From contig NW_026971179.1 of the NCBI RefSeq assembly GCF_963678635.1, positions 64,001 to 128,000 of the forward strand: a DNA stretch of 64,000 nt, in the 5' to 3' direction. This stretch comes from Symsagittifera roscoffensis (taxonomy: Eukaryota > Xenacoelomorpha > Acoela > Convolutidae). The notes below the pieces were generated by a model. That model was not told the origin of the DNA, made no database searches, and saw only the letters and a list, made by a program, of their open reading frames with translations. This document shows positions 19,469 through 29,011 of this stretch, piece after piece; position 1 is the first letter of the stretch, and each line of letters opens with the position of its first letter. The translations under genes and the position numbers were made by a program.

Positions 19469-19666
19469 TTGTGGAAATCTTGTAATTCTGCTTCTCTTCC
19501 GCCTGCAGTAGTTGTCTTTTTAACACAAGTCTGTTTCATTTTAATTTTGTTATCTTTATCTATTTCAAAATTCTCTTTTTACAACCTAAATTGTGACGAG
19601 ACTGGCTTTTGGCTCTCAATATTATCCAGCTTAGTCGGCTACATGATACCCAATCCCAAGTTGTAA
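19469..19666 (+). CDS. Small membrane-segment protein before the ATPase
   Basis: A 65-codon frame with one strongly hydrophobic stretch (VVVFLTQVCFILILLSLSIS) and the C-terminus VGYMIPNPKL. It ends just before the ATPase frame. The same C-terminus and following ATPase start recur at 20,360-20,480, so the segment was duplicated. Small membrane proteins next to packaging ATPases are common in this element class; the role here is inferred. Confidence 0.35.
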   Translation: MWKSCNSASLPPAVVVFLTQVCFILILLSLSISKFSFYNLNCDETGFWLSILSSLVGYMIPNPKL

Positions 19667-19668
19667 TC

Positions 19669-20150
19669 ATGAAGAAGATAGTTTCAACAAAAGATCGTCT
19701 GTTCATGTCCTTTTCATTCCTCTCGGGGTCTGGCAAAACGGATTTAATTTTTCAAATGTTTCTCTGATGTACTTTCTATCCACCGTATAATAAAATGTTT
19801 TGTTTTATCTTCACGATCAACTCAAATATCGTTCCTTTGTTTCTCAACACAAACTTGACATTGAATTTATACAATTAGCTAGCTTTGAAATTGTTACGGG
19901 ATTGCTTGATTTTGTTTGATAATACCTGCGAAGAAACTTTTCATGAAAAAGGTTTTGCTAAATTAGCTACAGCAGGCCGACATAAAAATGTTCATGTTGT
20001 TTATGTCCAGCAAAATTTATTTCAGCAAAGCAAACAATCACGTACAATAGATTTAAATACAACTCACTTGATTAAAAATACTAATCCACTTGAACCAAAC
20101 TGCAATCGAATGCGTCGTCGATATAAAGTACATGTCTGCTTATGTCAAAA
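19669..20150 (+). pseudogene. Polinton packaging ATPase (HerA/FtsK type), broken
   Basis: The start carries a Walker A P-loop, FLSGSGKTDLIFQMF (about 19,714-19,760). After a broken stretch, the Walker B and following helix region reads LILFDNTCEETFHEKGFAKL, then TAGRHKNVHVVYVQQNLFQQ and TIDLNTTHLIKN (19,903-20,090). This succession (hydrophobic strand-D-[DN]-x-C-E, ATAGRH, QNLFQQ-S...R-T-I-D-L-N-T-T-H) is typical of Polinton and related virus genome-packaging ATPases, which drive DNA into capsids. The second acidic residue of Walker B (usual DD) is N here. Stops and a frame change lie between the two halves (19,765-19,880). Confidence 0.8.
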
Positions 20151-20329
20151 TAGATACAACGTTTTCTTTTGCAAAGCTATACAATCATTTCAAACCATTT
20201 CATACTATTTACTGTTGAAATCAAGTTACTTTGAAGTTTTACTCGTTATAATGAATAAAACGAAAACAAATACCACAACAAATGCAGAAAAAGAATTTGC
20301 CGATTGTCATTTCGATATTTCCCAAAACA

Positions 20330-20480
20330 GTAAAAGTTTGTGCGTGCTACTATCCAGCACAGTCGGTTACATGATACAAAATCCCAAGTTGTAATAATGA
20401 AGAAGTTAGTTTCAACAAAAGATCGTCTGTTCATGTCCGTTTCATGTCGCTCGGGATCTGGCGGGTCATTTGGGTAAAAT
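20330..20480 (+). repeat. Second copy of the ATPase start (truncated)
   Basis: Positions 20,345-20,470 repeat 19,615-19,740 with about 85% identity: the VGYMIQNPKL end, then KKLVSTKDRLFMSVS. The P-loop is destroyed (GSGGS in place of GSGKT). The copy stops after about 30 codons, indicating an internal tandem duplication of about 730 bases followed by decay. Confidence 0.75.
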
Positions 20481-21380
20481 GATATTTGATGCCAACCCCC
20501 AGGCAGTTTCAAAACTTATGCAAACTGTGGAGAACGCTTGTGGAACACTAACTGCGGCGCAGAGAGTGAAAGCAGCAACAAATTTTTGAGAAGCGGTTAC
20601 ATATTTGTATTCAAGAAAATGGCGGAAATTTCCAGCAGTTATTATAACTTTTATGTACGTGTTCAAAAATCCTAATCTAAAATCACATCTCTTGAGAAGG
20701 AAAATCAAAAAATCACATCTCTTGAGAAGGAAAGGGAAGAGTTGTGTAAATTGAAGCAAATGCTCAAAAATCAGCATTGTAGATCATTTTTGACAACAGT
20801 TAACTCATACTTTATCAGATTTCTTTGCGATTGTTTTGTAAATATTTGTTTTGTAGATGACCCCAACTTTAGCATCAGGGAAAAACGGTAAGTTTTGGCA
20901 GACAACCATTCATCGGTTAAATCAATCTGAAAATCGTGTCACGTTTATTTCAAAAACTAGAACACAAGCATGTAAGCTGAAAAATTTATCTTTTTTCCTC
21001 GCAAGATTTTTGCTCCAGATGAAAAAACTGTACCACAATCTGAAGTCCTTCAGAATCCATCGATATATGACAAATCGTCTTAGCTCAATTATTTACAGCG
21101 GTTTCGAGAAAGAAATGCTAGCCGCGACTATACACCACCAATAAACCCAACAAATCCTCTTCTTATAACCCCTAACAAAGTCGTGCCAAACCCCCAAAAA
21201 ATAAATTAATCTGTACTTAAAAATTTCAGTGGAGATTGTGATGATGAAGCAGAAAAAAAGATGAATCAGACAAGTCTCGAAGCTAGTAGAAACAACTTCG
21301 AAGCTAGTAGAAAAAGAAGATAACAAAGTAATGGAAAAACCGCTGAAGTGTTTTGAAAGGTTATGGAATCTATTCAAGTA
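20480..21380 (+). pseudogene. Coiled-coil and unrecognised Polinton frames
   Basis: Pieces in several frames. The first runs from ATG 20,479 and reads MIFDANPQAVSKLMQTVENA. A coiled coil contains a perfect 30-base duplication (KITSLEKE twice, 20,685-20,735). A 95-codon frame lies at 20,857-21,144, and in another frame TPPINPTNPLLITPNK at about 21,132-21,180. They are likely fragments of one or two element proteins. No family is recognised. Confidence 0.35.
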
Positions 21381-21575
21381 CTATTGGAAGCTAATTAATT
21401 GGAAAGGGCACAAAAAGAGCCAAAGCAGTTGTTCAAAGTGAAATCCTTGCATTTAGCCGTTGACGTATATGTTTTAATTCAAGCATAGTCGACTCACGTT
21501 AATATTCAATTTTTTTTTGTATGATACACAGCAAAATATAAAGAAACCAGAGAGTGTGTGTTTTAACCACAAAAT

Positions 21576-21842
21576 TTGAAAGAACTGGATATTGATCCCA
21601 GTTTACTCTCCAACACTTATGCCAAAAAGATTCTCCGCTCGCTTAAGAGCGAAGCAACTCAGCCCTCAACTTCATCCATTGTCGCAGACAGTCCGACAAC
21701 TGAGGAGCCGAAAATATCAAAACGCTCCCCAACGAAGACTCGATCCGCAACTCTCAAACCCAGAACCAAGCAATTCGACAAAAGAAAAACCCAGGAAAAA
21801 AGAAATTTCCCTCACCAAAGACGACGACAATATAAACTATGA
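21576..21842 (+). CDS. Basic, serine/threonine-rich frame
   Basis: An 88-codon frame with SEATQPSTSSIVADSPTTEE followed by KISKRSPTKTRSATLKPRTK and an arginine-rich tail. It is disordered and nuclear-signal-like in composition. It sits just before the integrase and could be the N-terminal part of the integrase polyprotein or a core-like DNA-binding protein. Unassigned. Confidence 0.35.
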   Translation: MKELDIDPSLLSNTYAKKILRSLKSEATQPSTSSIVADSPTTEEPKISKRSPTKTRSATLKPRTKQFDKRKTQEKRNFPHQRRRQYKL

Positions 21843-21974
21843 AAGCAGTGAAAAAATGTTTTTGACGTCAACGAAAGAATGGAAAACTTACATTCAGTGA
21901 AGAAAAGAAAATAAAATTACTCTGCTCAAAATTTCCAGCTGCATTTGGTAGCGTAAAAAGTTTAACAAAGACTA

Positions 21975-22600
21975 GTGGACTCTCACCAAAAAATATTACT
22001 TTTTTTTTTGCAATCTCAATCATCACATTCAAAGTATGGATTGTTTCGTAAAAAATATCCTCGCCTGAAAGTGATGGTTAACAATATCATCGAAACTTGG
22101 TCCCTTGACTCGGCATATTTGGATAAATTGGCCAAGTATAATCGAGAGGTACGATATTTATTAGTTGCTGTCGATTGTCTATCTCGTTACTTACAGCCGA
22201 AGTTTTCAAAAAAATGATCAAAACAAAACAACCAAAAAAGTTTGGATCGACAAAGGCACAGAGTTCAAAGGAGAGTTCGAAAAATTATGTACTAAACGAA
22301 AAAACGTCAAATACAACACTCAAACATTCGATCGCTCAAAAGTTCTATCTACAAGTACTTTGAATGGACATACAGTTATATTGAAAACTTACAGAGTTCT
22401 GTTCAGATCATCAACTCACGTGTGAATAGGTTAACAAAATTAGCTCCAAACAAGGTCACGCGAAAGCATGTGCCTGCGTTACTATCGATAACTGCAAACA
22501 GTTCAATAAAAATTGTACCAAAACCAAATGGTACCAAAACCAAAGAAATGACTTGCCTTTTAGAAAAGGTTACAAGTATATAAGGAAGAAATAAACGGAA
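21975..22600 (+). pseudogene. Polinton integrase (retroviral type), frameshifted
   Basis: The rve fold starts with IIETWSLDSAYLDKLAKYNR and RYLLVAVDCLSRYL (22,090-22,190), containing the first catalytic Asp region. The second acidic region is read in another frame as WIDKGTEFKGEFEKL (22,234-22,280). The C-terminal part, KYFEWTYSYIENLQSS then NRLTKLAPNKVTRKHVPALL (22,342-22,480), is in a third frame. Such integrases join the element's linear DNA to chromosomes. At least two frameshifts make it inactive. The third catalytic Glu region (about 22,330) is not clearly preserved. Confidence 0.75.
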
Positions 22601-22721
22601 TGTTTTATGAAAAAGAACTTAGTTTGATTCTAGTTGCAATTCCTACTGTAAATAAGGAAGAAATCAACGGAAAGTTTTTAAAAAAAGACCTTAGTTTGAT
22701 TCGAAAAAAAGCAGATTTTGA

Positions 22722-23600
22722 CAAAGATGGGCAATGATGAGTTTACTGTACATTTGACATCAACAGCATCAATGGATTTTTTCCCAGACAACACTATAGC
22801 CTGTTTTAGAAAATTTTTTAAACAGGAAATACCTTCAGACGGAGATTGAAAAGTTTCTCTCTCCGAAATATTTTTCCCAACGAAATTAAACAATGTTACT
22901 CATCAAGAATTAACGGATTTCAGAGCATCCGAAGTAGTTGCAAGTAATTCCAACGATGGTAATCGGAATACAATTTCCAGTCCTTATCATGGAGAAAAAA
23001 ATTTTTCAAATCAGGAGAATACATTTTTATAGAACAATTCATCTATGAAATAAAAACAAAACTCAAGGAAAATTTTTTTTCGATGCAAGTCCTGAAGAAA
23101 TCACGAATAGCATGAGCATTTGGATGAAAGCAATTGAAAGAGTCTCAGTTCCAAGTCCCCAAACACCCAGTCTATTAGGCTATAATGCAAAGTTGACGAG
23201 AACGGTGAATAACACTTTGGTTACAAAATGATACCTTCCTTGGATGCATTTTATGAGGGAAACGAACCGTACGAATCTCATTCCCCATATGACTTACCCA
23301 GTGGGACAAATGCAGTTTTTGTCTAGATTGACATGATTCAAGATCAAAATGTTGGAGATGCAAAGATCCCATTGCTACGCGTCATTGATTCAAATAGACG
23401 AATCAAAAACGGTAGTGCCTGCAGCATTGAACCTAATCATCGAAAAAAATTCACAAGTTTAGACTTCAAAAAATATTCTTTTCATCTGTACAATCAATAT
23501 TCTTAAAGTTGCGCACAGAAAAAAGAAGACTGGTGCCCTTTGCAGGAAATGTTCAAAGTTGTGCTGACTCTAAAAATCAAGCGCTTTGATTGAAAACCAA
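22722..23600 (+). pseudogene. Polinton penton-like minor capsid protein, broken
   Basis: The start reads EFTVHLTSTASMDFFPDNTI and WKVSLSEI-like sequence after an in-frame TGA. It matches the opening pattern of a conserved Polinton protein (beta-strand, S-x-D-x-[FY]-P-D-N-T). Near the end are GDAKIPLLRVIDS (about 23,354-23,392) and a frame-shifted FAGNVQSCADS (about 23,539-23,570), where this family has its C-terminal VPF strand. The product would sit at capsid vertices. There are several stops and at least three frame changes. The assignment rests on motif memory, not on a search. Confidence 0.55.
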
Positions 23601-23619
23601 TGGAACAATAATATACAAG

Positions 23620-23911
23620 GCAAGCTTCACTTCCTCATTTCTCTGGACACAACCATCAACGCGGCAGTGTATTTGGCGCTTTGACTGCTGGTATTGGTCC
23701 AGTTGCTATACCGTTTGCACAACGGGTTATTCTTCCGGCTGTGAAAAAATTGGGCAGAGAATTTTTAATGAGTGCTGCGCTTGAACTGATTGATGTTGCC
23801 ATGAAAAAGAAGTCTCCTAAACAAGCATTGAAAAACACTGTAATAAGTTTTGCAACAAAACAACTCGGTGGTGGTAGACGTCGGCAAAAGACGCAAATAT
23901 ATGGACTATGA
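23620..23911 (+). CDS. Polinton small minor capsid (pVI/pX-like) protein
   Basis: Frame open from before the ATG at 23,681 to TGA 23,909-23,911. It carries GHNHQRGSVFGALTAGIGPV, then ILPAVKKLGREFLMSAALEL, then KKKSPKQALKNTV and a basic tail GGGRRRQKT. The glycine-rich amphipathic start, the LP..K...R...A helix and the basic end are characteristic of the small protein that lies between the penton-like and major capsid genes in animal Polintons and resembles adenovirus pVI/pX. It is the least damaged of the element's genes. An upstream frame overlaps it (23,590-23,784) but is a shadow. Confidence 0.55.
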
Positions 23912-25300
23912 AGAAGAAGGTCAACAACCTTTCGAAGAAAAAGCAGACCAGTGAGAAGTTGGGCAGATTTCTTCTCAAACACAAAAACTGATCGCTAATT
24001 TGTTAGCCAATGAAGCTACCCATAGCTCTCTCGCTTTATTTGAAGTGCAACCGCTTTTGATTACTTTTGAAAATGCTTTCGAGCAAAAAATTGGACCTGT
24101 CTATTAACCTATTGGACCAATGCTTGAGTTTGAGATCACCGGTGACCGTAACAAAATTGTTGACCTATAAAAAATCTATTTGGAAATACGAAGCAAAGTA
24201 ACGCAAGCAAATGGAGCTGATCTGAGATACGACGACACTGATCCTGCGTCTGATTCACAGTTCCTCGTAAACAAATCCTTGTATTCCCTTTTCTCTGACT
24301 GTTCCCTCTCTGCTAATGAACTCAAAATCTCAAATGCCAATACTAATTTTGCGCATAACAGCTTTATTAGAACATAGTTTACTAACAGCAAAGGAGCCAT
24401 TGACTCATTCCTCAAGTGTTAGGGATTTCGTTTTGAAAACGATCCCGCTGCAATAGATGCAGCTGGTTTAATTTCTCAACGAGAACTGGTCCGCGAATCG
24501 AGGGAAATTTGGTTTTATGGACCTGCTGGAATTGAGTTGTTTTACCTGTGACAAGCACTTATTGAGCGTTGTTACCCTTAGACTTTCCTACAGACGCACT
24601 CATGAAGACTTTCTTATGATATCTGAAGATGCTACGAAACATTTCAAGCTGCAAATACTCGAAGCGAACCTGTATGTTAGAAAAATGATGTGACCGACCA
24701 TGTGCTCTCTGCCATTGAATCAACTTTGCTCAAAACTCCCGCGAACTATCCTTATCAAGAAGAAATTACCAAAACATTTCTTGCAACAGCTGGTCAGCGC
24801 AGCTGGCAACAGAAAGTTATTTTTGCTCGTGAAACAGTGAGACAAATTATAATAGCAATGAACACCAATAATGCATTTTTCTTGGAACAATTCGAACAAG
24901 TCCTTTTCATTATCAAAAGTTGAGATTAGAACAGATTACTTTGAGACAAAAACGGTTTACCGACAGCAAGGACCCCAATTGGTACACAAGATCATAAACG
25001 TCTCTTCTTCAACCCACTATCAGCGCTGGGTTTGTTGTCCTGCGGGCTGGGAATAACTCTGGATAACTACCAGTAGCACTTCATTATGTGTTTCGATCTC
25101 ACGAGCACCCAGCAGGCAGCTTATGACTTCTTGCATCCAGAACTTACTAACTGCTCAGTTTCACTCGAGCGTCTAATCGCAAACGCTTTGAGAGCAAACC
25201 TAGAAATTTTTTTTGGGGTATACGCTCATCCAATGTTTTTATCACATCCGACCGCAAATGTACAAAGAACGTCCTTCCAATTTTGACAGTCTGAAAATAG
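23909..25300 (+). pseudogene. Polinton F54H12.2-like capsid protein, broken
   Basis: The opening reads LALFEVQPLLITFENAF (about 24,030-24,080), then PMLEFEITGDRNKIVDL (about 24,120-24,168), KIYLEIRSKVTQANGADLRY (24,172-24,230) and SQFLVNKSLYSLFSDCSLSA (24,256-24,315), with an end part RSWQQKVIFARETVRQIIIA (24,798-24,858). The series matches metazoan Polinton proteins annotated as F54H12.2-like, regarded as jelly-roll capsid proteins. Stop codons interrupt the frame at about 24,168, about 24,419 and about 24,550, with shifts near 24,580 and 24,920. Downstream frames up to about 25,300 are probably its C-terminus. Confidence 0.65.
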
Positions 25301-25760
25301 CTGAACCCAGTTACAGAATCTCGTTCAGAATACTAAACATCTGCAGTATAGGTTTTTTGGAGTATTTGCAACCAAAAATTTTCTACATCACAATCCAAAC
25401 AATATCTCTATGATTGTGAACACTTCAAAATCAGAATATCCGGGGACAAATCGGATTGTGATATGCAACCAAAGGAATGTTTTATACTTTGCTGATCCTC
25501 TCGTTCTTCCTTTTTAGCAATACACAAAACTATTAAATTACTGAACGAGAGTTTTCATCAGGTCACTGAATAGATATCAAACTTTCCCATACAAGACTCA
25601 AACTCTACCATATGCGGTTCTTCTTTTATTTGTATTGCACATTCAATTTATGATAAGACTTTAATGGTGATGCTTCTGATTTTCTTTACATAAATGATTA
25701 TGTTTTGTATCGTTTTCTAACTCACATGCTTTCCCATTAACTAACTATTTAATATGGCTC
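25300..25760 (+). pseudogene. Adenain-like cysteine protease end, copy 1
   Basis: GTNRIVICNQRNVLYFADPL (25,443-25,502) resembles the segment of adenovirus-type proteases with the YFDSFG..P motif. Further on, a piece reads QDSNSTICGSS followed by a hydrophobic helix (25,592-25,650), which fits the catalytic-Cys region ([ST]-x-C-G). Such proteases process capsid proteins in Polintons and adenoviruses. Stops separate the two patches. The same two patches recur about 670 bases downstream. Confidence 0.5.
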
Positions 25761-25976
25761 ATTTGTACACTATTTTTGAACTTCAAACATTACATTCTTT
25801 CAGTAATTGAGCTTTTTAACAAAATAGCAATAATCTGAGAAGTTAGGCTACTATCAAATTAAAAACATAAAATCGATATATGAAGGGTTATCACCATACC
25901 AGCAACTGGGGCCTCCTTTCAGTACAATTATCGGATGGGTTTCGAAACGCCGCCTTTCGGCTGAGAGTCGAGCGCC

Positions 25977-26400
25977 GTGGGTCTTTTTCTACTCGGACCC
26001 CAAGAAATTTTATTCTTTCTTCAATTTTTTAGGAACATTTTAGGTACAAAATTTGACAAAAATTTTACACAAAAACAGATCGAACATACACAATACTCGA
26101 ACATACCCAAGACTCTGAGATGCCTCCGAAGAAATTTGTTGTACTTTGCAGATCATCTCGGTCTCCCTCTCTTTAAATAAAAAGTCAAAGAGTTTTGAGC
26201 AAGTCAAAGAAATGATGACATCAGTTCCAATGCAAAACTCAAACTCTACCATGTGTGTTCTTTTTTTATGCATGTCGCACGTTTGGTGGCTTTTAGTAAA
26301 AACTCTAATGCTGATGCTCCAGATTTTTTATACTTTAATGATAATGTTTTGAAAATTTTCATGACTCATATGCTTTGTTATTAACTAACTTATACCTAAA
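25977..26400 (+). pseudogene. Adenain-like cysteine protease end, copy 2
   Basis: RCLRRNLLYFADHLGLPLFK (26,121-26,180), then PMQNSNSTMCVLFLCMSHVW (26,226-26,285), correspond patch by patch to copy 1 at 25,443-25,650, and the following 100 bases are also alike (GTTTTG...ACTCA(C/T)ATGCTTT). In this copy the residue after the presumed catalytic Cys is V instead of G, and a TAA follows the first patch. It represents the decayed right end of the element. Confidence 0.5.
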
Positions 26401-27030
26401 AAAGTTTAATTTGATATACATTTCAGGTTAAAGATTTTGCGTACTAATTAATTTTTTTGACAAAATGTCTGTCAGCAAGTAAGGAAAGGCTGAAAGAGTG
26501 CAGATAGCGCAATTAATATTAAGCCAAACTGCAGTGAAAACTGTACTTTTTTTACACAACGATTTTTTTGTTAAATTCAGAAAACTTGATAACGATTGCA
26601 AAAAAAGACCATTGCAGATTTCATGCAGACAATTGGAACTTAATATATGTTGACATTTAGAATTATTAGGTGGAGACTATTAGGTATAAAATAATACATG
26701 GTGACAGTTAGGATTATAACATGGTGGCCAAGGGAAATAGCGCAGTGAAACATTCCAGTTGTTAATGAAACGAAGGTTTAGCAAATTGTTTCTAGCACCA
26801 AACATGTTAGCACAATGTTCAGTGGGAATACTCAATAATCTATCGAAACTTTACATGAAGACTATTAGTTATGAAAGAATACATGGTGACTATTAGGATT
26901 TTTACATGGTGACCACTGGTTGTCAGAAAATACTTGGTGACCATTATGATATATACCTAAAGGTCATCCATATGGCAACCCCCACCTGAACATAGTGTAC
27001 TATTTGCATACTATTGGTTAAAATACTCAC
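26400..27030. repeat. Non-coding stretch with ATGGTGAC repeats
   Basis: From about 26,660 to 26,960 the words ACTATTAG, TAATACATGGTGAC and ACATGGTG(A/G)CCA recur about every 25-45 bases (at least six times), forming a degenerate tandem repeat. No coding sequence or RNA gene is seen. Confidence 0.45.
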
Positions 27031-28037
27031 CTAAAGCCTGCATAAATAAAGAACAATAAACCCTAACTTTCCATTGCAATTGATCAATTGTAACAATTCC
27101 TTCAGTTTCAAAATCTGGTCTGACCAGACATCAACAAAACTCCACTCGGTCAATTTTTTCGTCATATCTTGCTGTAGTTCTTCAAGGCCTGTCATTACCT
27201 TGGCAAACATGCCTCTCACATCACTGGCCGTTCCCAACACTGGGGTAAGACATAGAGTGGATGATGTCAATTGAGGTTGCAGCGTAGTGCTCGATGACGC
27301 GCCACCTTTCTGCGTGCCCATCGGCATCATCGGACAATCGATTGTCGAGAACGCACTCATCGTTATCCCATCTGACATCGGTCTTCATGGCGAATTGGAC
27401 CTCGCTTTCTTAATTTTCTTTCGTCTCGGGCTGGGAGTAACATCCTTGTCCGAGTGCATTATTCCCAGAGGTTCAAGGCCACAGGACAGTTCAAAAGTTC
27501 GGAGCGACGTCATGCGTTTATCATACAAGGTTTTAAAACTCTTTTTTTGCTAGTAAACTTGATCGTTCTTCCCCGAGACTTATGCTTGACATCATCGCCG
27601 CGTTCTTGCTCTGCTTGGCTAGATAGGGTTGTTCCTTTCTCCGAATATTGCTCTGGACGTCCCTTTGAACAACAGTTACTCTACTGCTTTGGCCTCGGAA
27701 CGCTCCGAGGTCCTCTGAGATTCTTTCCAGCTCAAATTCCTCGCCGGACCCTACCAGGTCATCATGATGGTGCCGGTCGGTTTGGATCAGCGCCGAAGGG
27801 ATCAATTGGTGTCACGTTCACCGCCTCGGCCTCAGCGTTTCATTCTTCACCACCATGTAGATGATTCTCGCTTCTTAGTTTCATTCCGCTCACTAAAAGA
27901 TCACTGCCACCTTCAATTGTTGCCTTACAAGAAAAAAGGTCAGAGATGCTGCAAACCGAAGATTGGCTGCACCGCGACTTAAACCTCCGCGTGCTCCCCG
28001 TGCTCAGTCTGGGAATCTTAGTGACTTCTTCTAGCAA
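27031..28037 (-). pseudogene. Gene of unknown family with frame breaks
   Basis: From right to left on the minus strand, three blocks of balanced-codon reading follow each other in different frames. The first, 28,037-27,840, is serine-rich. The second, 27,805-27,533, contains GSGEEFELERISEDLGAFRG. The third, 27,540-27,031, contains KTLYDKRMTSLRTFELSCGL, a basic patch SPRRKKIKKARSNS, a TGA, and an end with GLEELQQDMTKKLTEWSFVD. The second change of frame lies in a run of seven A bases (27,544-27,550), a likely indel or assembly-error site. The basic patch looks like a nuclear localisation signal and the end like a short coiled coil. The opposite strand is also open for 136 codons (27,454-27,864), but its composition fits a shadow. 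Small introns are an alternative to frameshifts. No domain is recognised. Confidence 0.4.
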
Positions 28038-28160
28038 GTCCCACTACATTAAAGAAAACTTATGTATGCCTACCTGCTCAATTCGTTCAAAATAAAAAAT
28101 ATCTTTTTTATCACTTGTAGATTCCATGAACGACTCAGTTAAGGTTAAACACAGGGTCTG

Positions 28161-28200
28161 CCGAGTGTTTAGTTACTAATAAATCTACTTAAACACTCGG
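28161..28200. repeat. Short perfect stem-loop
   Basis: CCGAGTGTTTA at 28,161-28,171 pairs perfectly with TAAACACTCGG at 28,190-28,200 around an 18-base AT-rich loop. It may be a decayed miniature element. Confidence 0.6.
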
Positions 28201-28521
28201 TGTATGATATACCACAAAGATCCGCAAGATATAAAAACCGACACAGAAGACACAATCAACCATACGCTAACAACACACCTTATAGGTGACAGCGATCGCT
28301 TCAATATCATTTTAACAGTGCAGATGTCGCAAGTCACTGCTTCGTTTAAAATTAAACAATTATTTGTAAAATAGCAGTGATGGCTTTAATAATGGATATA
28401 TAAAATCCTAATCTCAAAGAATAAGAATTACCTCAATTGGAACACTCCAAATGAACGAAGTCCAGGACACTGTCGTCTCAAGTAAGTGTCTCTTGCCTGA
28501 TACACTCACCGAGGTCTTCTT

Positions 28522-28701
28522 CTATGTGTTTCCGGATTGCTTGCCGAGCCTTCCTTTTGAGTAGCTCAAGGCAACCACGCAACTAAAATGATAATCAAAA
28601 AAGTTTTTCGAGTACTTCTGATGAACCCGATCCAGAATCCAAAGTTGATCGCGAATCTCCGGGTCAACTGGTCTATTTACTCCTAATATACACACCTCGT
28701 G
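28522..28701 (-). pseudogene. Duplicated exon relic, copy 1
   Basis: A 59-codon minus-strand frame containing VCILGVNRPVDPEIRDQLWI, LDRVHQKYSKNFFDY and VALSYSKGRLGKQ, followed after a stop by GGTGAGTGT, a donor-like site. Copy 2 at 34,621-34,797 differs at about a fifth of the residues, many of them tolerable replacements. Family unrecognised. Confidence 0.45.
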
Positions 28702-29011
28702 GGTAATCGACCTTCTGTTTCAACCTTATAGGGATATTTAAGGTATCTAAATTACCTCGGAGGGTCCCTGTAAATTTCACTAAGGATAGTTGTTAAGGAT
28801 TTAAGTCACCTCAGAGGGTTTTTTCGGAGGGTATCCGAAACGTTTAACCTGTCTCGGAGGGTTACCTCGGAGGGTACCTAAAGCACCTAAGTCGCTTCAA
28901 AAGGTTCCCCTAAGTTAACAAACGAGGGTTACCAAGGGGCTTGTTACAATCCGGAGGTTTACTTCGGAGGGTTCCCTCAAACCTCCGAATTTTTAAGTTT
29001 TGCTTCAAGGG
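28700..29011. repeat. CGGAGGGT-rich stretch, copy 1
   Basis: CGGAGGGT(T/A/C) recurs at least seven times at irregular 20-50-base spacing, with the words TTACCTCGGAGGGT and AGTCACCTCAGAGGGT. Its counterpart is at 34,800-34,992. No coding content. Confidence 0.65.

Larger units (their letters stand above)
16900..26400 (+). mobile_element. Decayed Polinton/Maverick, all genes on the plus strand
   Basis: Polintons are 15-20 kb self-synthesising DNA transposons of virus origin. Five gene families expected for one lie here in order and on one strand: packaging ATPase (19.67-20.15 kb), integrase (21.97-22.6 kb), penton-like and pVI-like minor capsid proteins (22.7-23.9 kb), an F54H12.2-like capsid protein (23.9-25.3 kb) and an adenain-like protease (25.4-26.35 kb). 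All are broken by stops or frameshifts. DNA polymerase B motifs (SLYP, YxDTD) were not found on either strand, so either that gene has been lost or the left part is too decayed to recognise. Element ends are not defined; the coordinates are those of recognisable coding sequence. Confidence 0.75.

Noticed and set aside
17000-19500. DNA polymerase B of the Polinton
   Set aside because: No SLYP, YxDTD or exonuclease motifs found in the frames I read on either strand.
27454-27864. 136-codon plus-strand frame
   Set aside because: The minus strand here has better codon balance and a basic nuclear-signal-like patch; the plus frame is rich in Ser/Pro/Phe, as expected for a shadow.
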